Origin: Microbacterium sp. JZ31
GTDB taxonomy: Bacteria > Actinomycetota > Actinomycetes > Actinomycetales > Microbacteriaceae
Length of the DNA stretch: 64,000 bases
Direction: 5' to 3'
Assembly: GCF_016805985.1 (NCBI RefSeq)
Contig: NZ_CP017661.1
Span: forward strand, 1,550,001 to 1,614,000
This document shows positions 8,616 to 16,964 of the stretch, piece after piece. The position numbers were made by a program, and so were the translations under genes. The notes under the pieces are model-generated. The model made no database searches. It saw nothing but the letters and a program-made list of their open reading frames with translations, and was not told the DNA's origin. Numbering within the stretch: the first letter of the stretch is position 1; every line of letters begins with the position of its first letter.

Positions 8616-9353
8616 ATGGCAGAACGCGCAGACGACCGCGCCGGTCGGGCCGACGTGTCGCGCTCCGCCGCGGCGTCGGTGTACGAGCGGATCCGGACGA
8701 TGATCCTCGCCAGCGAGATCGCGCCGGGTGAGAAGCTCAACATCGACCAGCTGGCCCGTCAGCTCGGCGTCTCGCAGACCCCCGTGCGCGAGGCGGTCCA
8801 GCGCCTCGAGGGCGACCAGCTGGTGGTGGCGCGGCGGCCCCGCGGCTACGCCACCACCCAGCTGCTGGACGAGGCGGGCCTTCGCCACATGTTCGAGGTG
8901 CGTCTGCTGCTCGAGCCGTGGAGCGCACGGGCGGCGGCCGTCGACCGTGCGGCGAACCCCGGTGCCGCGATGCTGCGCGAGATCGATCGCTTCGCTGCGG
9001 AGATGCACGGAGACCCCCGGCACCTGATGAGCGCGCACGACACGCGCTTCCACGAGCTGATCCTGCGCGCGGTCGGAAACGACTTCCTGGCGAACGCGTT
9101 CCGTCAGATGCACCCGCATCTGCACCTGTTCCGCCTGTACCCGGCGGACATCGACGGCGCGCACACCATCGCCGAGCACGAGCGGATCGCGCGCGCGATC
9201 GCCGCGGCCGATCCGGACGAGGCCGAGCAGGCGATGCGCGCCCATCTGCTCGCGGCCATGGAGCGCTTCTCGGCCGGAGTGGACGGCGGGGCGCCGTCCC
9301 TGGCCGGCGTGCGTCCGGGAGCCGTGCGTCCCCGGACGGCCGACGTCGGCTGA
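8616..9353 (+). CDS. GntR-family transcriptional regulator (FadR/FCD subfamily)
   Basis: 245-aa regulator. A winged helix-turn-helix occupies about residues 20-80 (LARQLGVSQTPVREAVQRLE), and the C-terminal FCD ligand domain carries the usual metal-binding pattern: Asp/His in HDTRFHELIL, then EHERI and AHLLAAME. FCD regulators sense organic acids and sugar acids and usually repress their own operon. The gene is the last of the sugar-acid operon, 5 nt after the FAH gene. The ATG at 8616 is the first good start. The inverted repeat at 451-463 is a plausible operator. The tail after residue 225 is low complexity. Confidence 0.9.
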   Translation: MAERADDRAGRADVSRSAAASVYERIRTMILASEIAPGEKLNIDQLARQLGVSQTPVREAVQRLEGDQLVVARRPRGYATTQLLDEAGLRHMFEVRLLLEPWSARAAAVDRAANPGAAMLREIDRFAAEMHGDPRHLMSAHDTRFHELILRAVGNDFLANAFRQMHPHLHLFRLYPADIDGAHTIAEHERIARAIAAADPDEAEQAMRAHLLAAMERFSAGVDGGAPSLAGVRPGAVRPRTADVG

Positions 9354-9405
9354 CGGGCGGCCTCCGCCGTCGCGCCCATGTCCTACCCTGCGGTCGGCAG
9401 GTGGG

Positions 9406-10293
9406 CTAGCCATTCAGCTCCAGCACTTCGTCCAGCACGCGACGTGCGAACGCTGCTTGGCCGGGGGGTGTGTTCGTCAACATGAGGAGGCCCTTCCAGA
9501 GAGCCCATCCGGCGCCGCGCGACCACGTGGCATCGTCGAGGTCGAGTGTCGATCGGAAAGCGCGTCGTGCTGGTCCCCGGAACTGCGTCCAGAAGATGAC
9601 GGTGTCGCAGGCGGGATCGCCGACGGCGGAGCACCCGAAATCGATGATGGCCGCAAGCGACCCCCCGTCGTCGACGAGCAGATTGCTGATCGCGACGTCG
9701 CCGTGCACCCACACGGGGTGCGCGACGTCGGTCGTCGAGGTGGCGTCGTTCCAGAGAGCAGCAGCACGGTCTCGTTCTCGCTCGTCGAGAAGGGGTAGAC
9801 GGCTGCGCACCTGGTCATCCCACCGGGCGACGGAGGCACCGCGATAGGCGCTGTGCAGGCCCGGTGCCGGTCCCTCTGTGGCATCCGCCCGGCGCAAGGA
9901 CACCAGAAAGACGGCCAGGTCGGTTGCCGCAGCGACGTCGCCGCTCAGGCGGCCAGGGTCCGGCCGACGGCCCTCGATCCAGCTGTAGATCGACCATGGC
10001 GCCGGGAAGATCTCGCTCGGTCTTCCGCGACCGACGACCCGCGGAATCGGCAGCGATACCTGAGGCGCGAGCTTCGGCAGCCACGCCTGCTCCTTGCGCA
10101 CCTGCGGGACGTAGTCGACATCCGCGGGAACGCGAACGATGAGATCTTCCCCGAGGCGGAACACTCGATGATCGTTTCCCGCATCGGTGACTGGGCTCAC
10201 GGGCAGGGTCGACCATTGAGGAAACTGCTCTCGCACGAGTTTCCGGACCAGCGGCTCGTCGATCGCGTGACGGCCGGGGAACGAGACGGTCAT
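9406..10293 (-). CDS. Aminoglycoside phosphotransferase (APH)-fold kinase
   Basis: 295-aa kinase-like protein (PF01636). The Brenner motif WVHGDVAISNLLV and the DFG-like motif AIIDFGCSAVGDPACD are intact, so it should be an active ATP-dependent small-molecule kinase. The ATG at 10293 is preferred over the adjacent GTG because TACCGT lies exactly 6 nt upstream, the leaderless pattern seen across this window. Such proteins are common in actinobacteria and can act on aminoglycosides, macrolides, homoserine or other hydroxyl compounds; the substrate cannot be assigned. It is monocistronic and convergent with the GntR operon, with no resistance or mobile gene nearby. CGA, TCT and AGT codons look more frequent than in its neighbours (impression, not counted). 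Confidence 0.85.
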   Translation of the reverse strand: MTVSFPGRHAIDEPLVRKLVREQFPQWSTLPVSPVTDAGNDHRVFRLGEDLIVRVPADVDYVPQVRKEQAWLPKLAPQVSLPIPRVVGRGRPSEIFPAPWSIYSWIEGRRPDPGRLSGDVAAATDLAVFLVSLRRADATEGPAPGLHSAYRGASVARWDDQVRSRLPLLDERERDRAAALWNDATSTTDVAHPVWVHGDVAISNLLVDDGGSLAAIIDFGCSAVGDPACDTVIFWTQFRGPARRAFRSTLDLDDATWSRGAGWALWKGLLMLTNTPPGQAAFARRVLDEVLELNG

Positions 10294-10385
10294 CACGTCA
10301 CGGTAGCCCGAAGCCCACCGAGCGCACGGCCGACATCCTGCCGAGGGAGGCGCCTCAGACGGCGTCCGCTGCGTTCACGTTCTGC

Positions 10386-10463
10386 TGGTGGGGCGGGTGG
10401 GACTCGAACCCACGCATCGTCGGGTTATGAGCCCGCTGCCTTGACCATCTTGGCCACCGCCCC
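10386..10463 (-). tRNA. tRNA with CAT anticodon (Met, or lysidine-type Ile2)
   Basis: A cloverleaf can be drawn on the minus strand: acceptor GGGGCGG/CCGCCCC, discriminator A, encoded CCA (10386-10388), T arm GTGGG-TTCGAGT-CCCAC, anticodon loop CTCATAA on a GGG/CCC stem. The anticodon CAT is at 10427-10429. Three G-C pairs at the base of the anticodon loop resemble initiator tRNA, but position 1 pairs with 72 (G-C), unlike bacterial initiators. Elongator Met or Ile2 (after TilS modification) remain possible. Confidence 0.85.
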
Positions 10464-10504
10464 GCGATGTCCGAGCCTATCGCGGGCCGGCGCGCGCGCC
10501 CGCC

Positions 10505-11968
10505 TCAGGTGCCGCAGAACGTGCGGTAGGCGCCGAAGTCCTCGGGGGCCTGCTCGGCGTAGCGCTCCCAGCCCGAGCGCTCGTGGAACGGCTGGGTGAC
10601 GGCCTCCAGCAGGCGGTGGAACGGATCCAGGTCGCCGTCGGTGGCGGCGGCCAGCGCCTCCTCGACGAGATGGTTGCGCGGGATGTAGGCCGGGTTCACG
10701 CGTGCCATCAGCTCCGCGTCGGGCCCGAACGCGCGCCACCGTTCGATCCACGCGTCGATCGCCGCGAGATCGAGGAACCGGGTGCGCACCGGCTCGGAGG
10801 GGCCGTGCACGGCACCGCCGAGCATGCGGAAGAAGGACGTGTAATCGACGTGGTTCGCGTGAAGGAGCGCGAGCAGATCGTTGATCAGCTGGTCCACCGC
10901 GGTCTCGTCCGCGTCGTCCCGCAGCCCGAGCTTCGCCAGGAATCCGGTCCGCCACGCCTCCGTGTAGCGGCCGCGGAAGGCGCCCAGTGCCTCCTGGGCG
11001 ATCGCGATCGCCTGCTCCCGGTCGTCGTGGAACGCGGGCAGCAGCGTCTCGGCGAACCGCGCGAGGTTCCACTCGCCGATCGCGGGCTGGTTGCCGTACG
11101 CATAGCGGCCGCCGACGTCGATCGAGCTGTACACCGTGGCGGGGTCGAACGCGTCCATGAAGGCGCACGGCCCGTAGTCGATGGTCTCGCCCGAGATCGT
11201 CATGTTGTCGGTGTTCATCACGCCGTGCACGAACCCCACGAGCATCCACCGCGCGATCAGCGACGCCTGGGCGCTCAGCACCGCGTCGAACAGCGCGAGC
11301 GCGGGGTTCTCGGCACCCTCGAGGTGCGGATAGTGGCGGCGGATCGCGTGCCGGACGAGCCGGTCGCGCAGATCCGCGTTCCCCGATGCCGCCGCGTACT
11401 GGAAGCTGCCCACGCGGAGGTGGCTGCTGGCGACGCGCGCGAGCACGGCGCCGGGCAGCACGGTCTCGCGGTACACCGAGGCGCCCGTCGTGACGACGGC
11501 GAGCGATCGGGTGGTCGGGATGCCCAGGGCGTCCATGGCTTCGCTGATGACGTACTCGCGCAGCATGGGCCCGAGCGCGGCCAGCCCGTCCCCCGCGCGG
11601 GCGAACGGCGTCGCCCCGGACCCTTTCAGGTGGACGTCGCGCATGCGCCCCTGCGGGTCGGTGAGATCGCCGAGCAGCAGCGCGCGGCCGTCACCGAGAC
11701 GCGGCGAGTATCCCCCGAACTGATGACCCGCGTACGCCTGCGCGACCGGTGTCGTGCCGTCGGGCACGGCGTTGCCGCACAGCAGCGCGACGCCGTCCGG
11801 GGATCGGAGGAACGCCGGCTCCAGGCCGAGCTCGCCTGAGAGCTGCTCGTTGAGCACGATCAGGCGCGCGTCGGGGAACTCCTCGGCCTGCCACGGCACC
11901 GCCATCTCCGGCAGGTCCCGCGCGAAGCTGTTGCCGAAAGTCACGGCGGACGTGAGTGCGCCTGTCAT
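10505..11968 (-). CDS. selO: SelO/YdiU family protein adenylyltransferase
   Basis: 487-aa UPF0061 pseudokinase that transfers AMP from ATP to protein hydroxyls in studied homologues, linked to redox stress. Family landmarks: [20 protein letters not shown] and [18 protein letters not shown] (about residues 80-130), [20 protein letters not shown] with the active-site Asn/Asp pair, and [15 protein letters not shown]. Length matches E. coli YdiU (about 480). The ATG at 11968 is supported by TATCGT exactly 6 nt upstream. The C-terminus ends YRTFCGT, so a Cys lies three residues from the end, as in many homologues. It is a single gene 41 bp upstream of the tRNA. Confidence 0.92.
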   Translation of the reverse strand: MTGALTSAVTFGNSFARDLPEMAVPWQAEEFPDARLIVLNEQLSGELGLEPAFLRSPDGVALLCGNAVPDGTTPVAQAYAGHQFGGYSPRLGDGRALLLGDLTDPQGRMRDVHLKGSGATPFARAGDGLAALGPMLREYVISEAMDALGIPTTRSLAVVTTGASVYRETVLPGAVLARVASSHLRVGSFQYAAASGNADLRDRLVRHAIRRHYPHLEGAENPALALFDAVLSAQASLIARWMLVGFVHGVMNTDNMTISGETIDYGPCAFMDAFDPATVYSSIDVGGRYAYGNQPAIGEWNLARFAETLLPAFHDDREQAIAIAQEALGAFRGRYTEAWRTGFLAKLGLRDDADETAVDQLINDLLALLHANHVDYTSFFRMLGGAVHGPSEPVRTRFLDLAAIDAWIERWRAFGPDAELMARVNPAYIPRNHLVEEALAAATDGDLDPFHRLLEAVTQPFHERSGWERYAEQAPEDFGAYRTFCGT

Positions 11969-12020
11969 GCCTCGACGATACGCCGCCTGATCGGAACCGG
12001 GGCCGCGCCGGCGGCATCCG

Positions 12021-13190
12021 TCAGCGAGGCTGGTCGGGATCGTCCTCGGGAGGATGCCGGCGCTCGCGCTGGTCGTCCTCGGGAGGAAGCCGCCGGTCGA
12101 GGAGATCGTCCGGATCGCGCATGGCGCGCAGCTGATCGAGCGCGGTCCGGCCGCCCTGCGCCGTCTCACCGGTCTCCCGCGCCGCGCGGTCGATCCCCTC
12201 GTCGCGCCCGCGGGCGATCGCCAGCTCCTGACTCTCGCTCACGACCTGCGGGTGCGTCCTCGCGAGCATGATCACGCCGAGCGACGCCGCGGCTCCCGCG
12301 ATGACGAACACGATGAGCGCCCAGAGGTGGGCCTGCGAGGCCTCGCCCAGCACGATCGCGCCGATGAGCACGGCGATGATCGGATCGATCACCGTCAGCC
12401 CCGCGATCACCAGGTCCGGCGGTCCCGACGAGTAGGCGGTCTGCACGAAGTAGCCGCCGGCGATGGCCGCCGCGACGAGCGCGATCAGGCAGACGATGGT
12501 CAGCCAGTCGAACTCCTGCTGCTGGATGCGGCTGATCACGACCTTGGCGAGCGTCGCGACGAATCCGTAGAGCACGCCCGCCGCCGAGATGTAGAAAAGC
12601 GCGCCCATGCGCTGCCGCAGCGCCAGCCACGCCACGCCGAGCAGGATGATCACGACGAGCAGGATCGCGAGCACGACGAGCAGCTCGAACTGTGTGACGG
12701 GTCGCTCGGTCGCGAACAGCGCGGCGACGATGACGAACACGAAGATGCCGCCCACGCACAGCCCGATGGCGGTGAGCGATTTCCTGGTCGGCAGGTGGCC
12801 CGAGATCTGGGCGTTGAGAAGGGTCGTGATGACGAGCGAGACGGCGCCGAGGGGCTGCACCACGATCAGCGGGGCGACGGCCAGGGCGCTGAGCTGGCAG
12901 ATGATCGCGACGCCCAGCAGGATCGTGCCGATCACCCAGGACGGGCGGGTCAGGAGGCGCAGCAGGTGCGAAGGCCCGAGACCCGTGTCCCCCGTCGAGC
13001 CGGAGATGCGCTCGACCTTGCGCACGCCCTGGCTCTGGTACTGCGCGCCGAGGGACATGAACACCGCGCCTGCGAGCGCGAGCGGGATGCCGAGCAGCAG
13101 TCCCGGGTTCTGGAAGGCGCCCACGAGCTGGTCGCCCACGTCCTCGACGATCCCACTTCCGAGCGGCCACTGAACGATCGCGCGATGCAC
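12021..13190 (-). CDS. DMT-superfamily (EamA/NIPA-like) membrane transporter
   Basis: 389-aa protein with about nine to ten hydrophobic helices between residues 28 and 320 ([20 protein letters not shown] at the start). This arrangement resembles DMT-superfamily drug/metabolite or NIPA magnesium transporters; the substrate is unknown. The GTG start at 13190 is chosen because TACCCT lies exactly 6 nt upstream (leaderless pattern). The last 75 residues are hydrophilic and cytoplasmic, ending in an internal 11-residue duplication (two PPEDD units) encoded by a 15-bp direct repeat. It is divergent from def across 73 bp. Confidence 0.8.
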   Translation of the reverse strand: MHRAIVQWPLGSGIVEDVGDQLVGAFQNPGLLLGIPLALAGAVFMSLGAQYQSQGVRKVERISGSTGDTGLGPSHLLRLLTRPSWVIGTILLGVAIICQLSALAVAPLIVVQPLGAVSLVITTLLNAQISGHLPTRKSLTAIGLCVGGIFVFVIVAALFATERPVTQFELLVVLAILLVVIILLGVAWLALRQRMGALFYISAAGVLYGFVATLAKVVISRIQQQEFDWLTIVCLIALVAAAIAGGYFVQTAYSSGPPDLVIAGLTVIDPIIAVLIGAIVLGEASQAHLWALIVFVIAGAAASLGVIMLARTHPQVVSESQELAIARGRDEGIDRAARETGETAQGGRTALDQLRAMRDPDDLLDRRLPPEDDQRERRHPPEDDPDQPR

Positions 13191-13251
13191 TCTCCGAGGG
13201 TACCGGCCGAGGCCGTGACGCCGGGGTGCGAATCGCGGTCGCCCGGGAACA

Positions 13252-13257
13252 TACGCT
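13252..13257 (+). promoter_or_regulatory. -10 hexamer TACGCT of def (leaderless)
   Basis: TACGCT ends 6 nt before the def ATG, so the transcript would start at or next to the start codon. No Shine-Dalgarno is present in the spacer GGAAGC beyond a weak GGA. Confidence 0.5.
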
Positions 13258-13263
13258 GGAAGC

Positions 13264-13830
13264 ATGACCGTGCTCCCGATCCGCATCATGGGCGATCCCG
13301 TGCTCCACGCCCCCGCCGCCGATGTCGACGAGATCACGGACGAGATCCGCGAGCTCGTCGCCGACATGTTCGAGACGATGGACGCCGCTCCCGGCGTCGG
13401 CCTCGCGGCTCCCCAGGTGGGCGTGCCGCTGCGGATCTACACCTACGCCTATGAGGACGACGAGGGACAGCCCTGGCGCGGGGTCATCCTGAACCCGGAA
13501 CTGTGGATGACGCCGCTCATCCCCGGTGAGCCGGATGAGGAGGAGGAGTCCGAGGGCTGCCTGTCGTTCCCGGGTGAGCGGTTCGCACTGCGTCGCTCGG
13601 AGCGCGTGCGCGTGACGGGCATCGACCTCGACGGCGACCCCGTGACCATCGCGGTCGACGGCTGGCGCGCGCGCATCATGCAGCATGAGTTCGATCACCT
13701 CGACGGTGTGCTCTACATCGACCGGCTGACCGGATCCGACGCCAAGCTCGTGCAGAAGATCGCCCGCAAGCGCGGCTGGGGACGACCCGGGGCGAGCTGG
13801 ATGCCGGGCGTCGACGACCTCGAGGGCTGA
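13264..13830 (+). CDS. def: Peptide deformylase
   Basis: 188-aa metalloenzyme that removes the formyl group from nascent N-termini. All three family motifs are intact: GVGLAAPQ (residues 44-51), EGCLS with metal ligand Cys99, and QHEFDH with His141, Glu142 and His145. An acidic insertion EPDEEEESE precedes motif 2. No methionyl-tRNA formyltransferase gene is adjacent, and the gene looks monocistronic. Confidence 0.97.
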   Translation: MTVLPIRIMGDPVLHAPAADVDEITDEIRELVADMFETMDAAPGVGLAAPQVGVPLRIYTYAYEDDEGQPWRGVILNPELWMTPLIPGEPDEEEESEGCLSFPGERFALRRSERVRVTGIDLDGDPVTIAVDGWRARIMQHEFDHLDGVLYIDRLTGSDAKLVQKIARKRGWGRPGASWMPGVDDLEG

Positions 13831-13889
13831 GGCCCGCAGCGCATCGGCCTTCCGGCATCCTGGTGCTCGCCCGCCGCGTGCCCGGAGGC

Positions 13890-13895
13890 TACTGT
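13890..13895 (+). promoter_or_regulatory. Candidate -10 (TACTGT) for the septum-formation lipoprotein gene
   Basis: TACTGT lies 54 nt upstream of the ATG at 13950, leaving a short 5' leader with an AGGAG Shine-Dalgarno. No convincing -35 is visible. Confidence 0.3.
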
Positions 13896-13949
13896 GAGCG
13901 CAGGGACGGTCGCATCGGGCCCGGTTCCGAGCCGAACAGGAGACGCGTC

Positions 13950-14474
13950 ATGAACCGCATCACCTCCGGCCGCTTCGCCGCGGCGACAGGCACCCTCGTG
14001 ATCGCGCTCACGCTGGGCGGGTGCGCCGCGATCGGCGACCTGCTCGGCGGCGGACCCGACCGCGATGCGGACACCGGCGAGTTCACGGAGAGCGGCGACG
14101 TCGACGTGTTCGACCTGCAGGTCGGCGACTGCCTGAACCTGGGCGAGACGGGCGAGCTGTCCTCGGCGGCGGTCGTGCCGTGCAGCGAGCCGCACACCGA
14201 GGAGATCTTCCACGAGTTCCAGATGGAGGACGGTGACTGGCCCGGCGAGGACGCCGTCGAACAGGCCGCGGACGAGGGATGCTACGCGGCGTTCGAGGCC
14301 TTCGTCGGCACGGCCTACGAGGACTCGACCCTCGACTACGTCTTCCTCTCCCCGCTCGAGGACGGCTGGAACGATCCGAACGTCGAAGACCGGCTCGTGC
14401 AGTGCGTGATCTATGAGCCCACCGACGACGGGCCCAAGGAGCTCACCGGCTCGCTCGAGGGCGCCGCGCGCTGA
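13950..14474 (+). CDS. Lipoprotein with septum-formation domain
   Basis: 174-aa secreted lipoprotein: signal peptide with lipobox LGGC (Cys25), a short acidic linker, then a septum-formation-type domain (PF13845) from about residue 50. The domain starts VFDLQVGDCLNLGE and has paired cysteines (DCL, VPCSEPHTEEIF, EGCYAAF, VQCVIYEP), a pattern typical of secreted actinobacterial proteins of this family. Function is poorly known; the name comes from a mycobacterial member linked to cell division. AGGAG lies 9 nt before the ATG. The gene converges on an alpha/beta hydrolase through a shared hairpin. Confidence 0.85.
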   Translation: MNRITSGRFAAATGTLVIALTLGGCAAIGDLLGGGPDRDADTGEFTESGDVDVFDLQVGDCLNLGETGELSSAAVVPCSEPHTEEIFHEFQMEDGDWPGEDAVEQAADEGCYAAFEAFVGTAYEDSTLDYVFLSPLEDGWNDPNVEDRLVQCVIYEPTDDGPKELTGSLEGAAR

Positions 14475-14482
14475 CACCCGAG

Positions 14483-14500
14483 GAACGGGCTCGCCCGTTC
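14483..14500. terminator. Bidirectional hairpin between convergent genes
   Basis: GAACGGG-CTCG-CCCGTTC is a perfect 7-bp stem with a tetraloop, nested in outer arms CCCGAG/CTCGGG. It overlaps the hydrolase stop codon. No U tract, as usual in high-GC actinobacteria. Confidence 0.5.
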
Positions 14501-15317
14501 AGGCCCTCGGGGCAGTGAGAGAGTCGATCGCCTTCGCGACGACGCGGGCCATCGGCATGCGGATGAGGTGGTCGCCACCGTGCACCCTGTGCACCGTCAC
14601 GTGCCTCATCTTCTCGATGACGCGCAGTGCACCGGGGACGAGGAACGGATCGAGAGTCCCGTACACCACCTCGATCGGTACATCCGTGGCCGCGGCATCC
14701 GTGATCACGGTCTGCGTCTCGATCGCGTTCTCGAGCGAGAGGACGAACGCGTTCCAGTTCCTGTCGCTGACCTCGAACGCGTCGCGGATCGGCGAGAGCC
14801 GCGCGAGCAGGGCCGCGTTGCGGAGCGTGAACTCCCGCTTGCGGCGGAGGAGGTCGTACACCCGGCGGTAGAGCGTCATGGCGGCGCGGTCCACCGGGTC
14901 TCCGACGATGTCCGGAGGCAGATACACGGGCGGGCTGACGAGCACGAGACCCGTCAGCGCGGACGAGCGGCGAGCTGCGAAGCGCGTCGCGATGAGCGCG
15001 CCCATGGAGTGGCCCACGAGCACGAACGGCTCGCGCACGCGCAGCCGTGCGAGGGTGCGCTCGAGGTACAGCACGTGCTCGTCCAGCGTGAAGGTCGCCG
15101 AGGGCGGCGCCGGCGACGCTCCGAACCCCAGAAGGTCCATCGCGACCACCCGGTGCTCGGGCCGCAAGAGCGGGATCACGTTCTCGAACGTCGTGTAGGA
15201 CGATGCGATGCCGTGCACCAGCACGACGGCCGGGCCGTCCCCTTGGTCCACGGCGACGTGGAGCGGAGGGCGGCGCCGCGCGGCGAGCCGCTCCCGCAAC
15301 GCGGTGACGAACCTCAT
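14499..15317 (-). CDS. Alpha/beta-hydrolase fold protein
   Basis: 272-aa hydrolase. Oxyanion motif VLVHGIASS (about residues 31-39), nucleophile elbow GHSMG, the acid in YGTLDPFLV and the C-terminal His in VHGGDHLIRMP form a complete catalytic triad. The ATG at 15317 is chosen because GGGGAAG precedes it. Substrate unknown; the size and cap region suggest a small ester or lactone, not a lipase. It is a single gene divergent from sigK. Confidence 0.88.
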   Translation of the reverse strand: MRFVTALRERLAARRRPPLHVAVDQGDGPAVVLVHGIASSYTTFENVIPLLRPEHRVVAMDLLGFGASPAPPSATFTLDEHVLYLERTLARLRVREPFVLVGHSMGALIATRFAARRSSALTGLVLVSPPVYLPPDIVGDPVDRAAMTLYRRVYDLLRRKREFTLRNAALLARLSPIRDAFEVSDRNWNAFVLSLENAIETQTVITDAAATDVPIEVVYGTLDPFLVPGALRVIEKMRHVTVHRVHGGDHLIRMPMARVVAKAIDSLTAPRA

Positions 15318-15456
15318 CCGCTTCCCCGGTCGGCGTGGCGGGGATACCCGCTCGTCCGGCGCCGCGGTGCGGGCGCGTCCGCGGTCTCGGCAGGCGCTCG
15401 GGGCGCGACGGCGGACATGCGCCCACCCTAGCGGCGGTCCCTCGTCTACCCGCCGC

Positions 15457-15486
15457 CGCACCGGCCTGCGTCGCACCGGCCTGCGT
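15457..15486. repeat. Perfect 15-bp tandem duplication upstream of sigK
   Basis: CGCACCGGCCTGCGT occurs twice head to tail (15457-15471 and 15472-15486), 45 bp before the sigK start, in its presumed promoter region. A partial third copy (CGC) follows. Confidence 0.8.
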
Positions 15487-15530
15487 CGCGCTGGTCGGGC
15501 GATGGGTGCGCGTGGGGCATGCTTGTGCTC

Positions 15531-16121
15531 ATGGGGATCGACGGCGTCGAGGTGCGTGAGGGCGAGGAGGCACCGATCGATCACGTCGGCCTGCTGCTCG
15601 TGCGCATCGCCGACGGCGATCAGAGCGCGTTCGCCGATCTGTACGACATGCTCTCCCCCCGCGTCTTCGGTCTGATCCTGCGCGTGCTCGTCGATCGCGC
15701 CCAGAGCGAGGAGGTCCTCCAGGAGGTCTTCCTCGAGGTATGGCAATCCGCTTCGCGCTTCGCTCCGAATCAAGGACAAGGACGATCCTGGATCCTGACC
15801 ATCGCTCATCGCCGGGCGATCGACAGGGTGAGGGCGTCGCAGGCGAGCACGGATCGTGACACCCGGATCGGGATCCGAGACGCGGGCGTCGCCTTCGACG
15901 GCGTTGCCGAGGAGATCGAGATGCGGCTCGACGCGCAGCAGGTGGTAGGCGCGCTTCGCGGTCTCCCCCACGCGCAACGCGAGGCGATCGTCCTGGCGTA
16001 CTACGGCGGTTACTCTCAGAGCGAGATCGCCGCCCTTGTCGGTGCGCCGCTGGGAACGATCAAGACGAGGATGCGCGACGGACTGTCGCGCCTGCGAACC
16101 GAACTGGGGGTGAGCGCATGA
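15531..16121 (+). CDS. sigK: ECF RNA polymerase sigma factor, SigK-like
   Basis: 196-aa extracytoplasmic-function sigma factor. Region 2 spans about residues 20-90 (DQSAFADLYDMLSPRVFGLI, then SEEVLQEVFLEVW and GRSWILTIAHRRAIDRVR). Region 4 ends in YGGYSQSEIAALVGAPLGTI, the helix-turn-helix for the -35 element. The sequence fits the SigK/ECF19 group, normally held by a membrane anti-sigma factor, and the next gene encodes one. The ATG at 15531 is preferred over an ATG 12 nt upstream; CATGCT lies 7 nt before it. The stop overlaps the anti-sigma start (ATGA). Confidence 0.93.
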   Translation: MGIDGVEVREGEEAPIDHVGLLLVRIADGDQSAFADLYDMLSPRVFGLILRVLVDRAQSEEVLQEVFLEVWQSASRFAPNQGQGRSWILTIAHRRAIDRVRASQASTDRDTRIGIRDAGVAFDGVAEEIEMRLDAQQVVGALRGLPHAQREAIVLAYYGGYSQSEIAALVGAPLGTIKTRMRDGLSRLRTELGVSA

Positions 16122-16915
16122 ACGAGCGGGACTTCGAGGAGCTGTCGGCCGGACAGGCGCTGCACGCGCTCAGCCCGGAGGACCAGCGCGCCCTGCGCGA
16201 GGTGACGCAGCAGGACCCGGAGAGTGCGGCGCACGCGGCGGACGACGCGGCGACCGCCGCGCGGCTCGCCGATGCCGTCTCGGAGGTCGCTCCCCCGCCG
16301 CGCATCCGCTCCGAGCTCCTCGCGCGCATCGCGGCCGAACCCAACCGGCCGGACGCTCCCGGGCTGGCCGCGGGCGAGCAGGCGGCGGGCGAGCAGGCCG
16401 CCACGCAGCGCGCGGCCGAAGGCGAGCCGCAGCAGCGCCGCGGCGGCCGCGCGCCCTGGGGCGCGCGCGCCTGGTTCACGCTCGCGGCGTCCATGGTGCT
16501 GCTCGCGGGAGCCGGAGTGGGCGCGGTGCTCGCCGCGCAGTGGTTCGACCGGCCCGCCGCGGTCGTCGCCCTGGACCGGATCGAGGACGCGCCCGACGCA
16601 CGCACGGCCAGCGCGCCCGTGACGGGCGGCGGTGAGGCGATCCTGCACTGGTCGGTCGAGCTCGGTGAGGCGGTGCTCGTGTCGGAGCGCCTGCCCGAGA
16701 TCGGCGCGGACAGGCAGTTCGAGCTCTGGTACGTGCGCAGCGACGAGGCGATCCCGGCGGGAGTGTTCGACGCCGAGGACGCCCGCTCGACGGGGGCGCT
16801 GCTCGAGGAGGGAATGCAGCCGGGTGACGTCATCGCGGTGACGGTCGAGGAGCACGGCGGATCGCCGACCGGCACGCCCACGACGGACCCGATCGTGGCG
16901 ATCGCGACGGACTGA
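16118..16915 (+). CDS. rskA: Anti-sigma-K factor, RskA family
   Basis: 265-aa membrane anti-sigma factor. An N-terminal cytoplasmic sigma-binding region (about residues 1-75) is followed by an Ala/Glu/Gln-rich linker with a short repeat (AAGEQ twice), a single transmembrane helix at about 125-145 and an extracytoplasmic RskA domain (PF10099) that includes LPEIGADRQFELWYV and ends in a P/T-rich tail. It should bind SigK until regulated proteolysis releases it. Four-nucleotide overlap with sigK ensures coupled synthesis. Confidence 0.92.
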   Translation: MNERDFEELSAGQALHALSPEDQRALREVTQQDPESAAHAADDAATAARLADAVSEVAPPPRIRSELLARIAAEPNRPDAPGLAAGEQAAGEQAATQRAAEGEPQQRRGGRAPWGARAWFTLAASMVLLAGAGVGAVLAAQWFDRPAAVVALDRIEDAPDARTASAPVTGGGEAILHWSVELGEAVLVSERLPEIGADRQFELWYVRSDEAIPAGVFDAEDARSTGALLEEGMQPGDVIAVTVEEHGGSPTGTPTTDPIVAIATD

Positions 16916-16951
16916 CGGCGGCCCGACCTTCCTGCCCCTCGTGGGCGCCCG

Positions 16952-16957
16952 TACAGT
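16952..16957 (+). promoter_or_regulatory. -10 hexamer TACAGT of the AI-2E transporter gene (leaderless)
   Basis: TACAGT ends 7 nt upstream of the ATG at 16965. Confidence 0.45.
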
Positions 16958-16964
16958 GACTCAC

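Noticed and set aside
9406..10293. Acquired aminoglycoside resistance gene
   Set aside because: The APH fold is certain, but no resistance-type subfamily signature or mobile context was seen.
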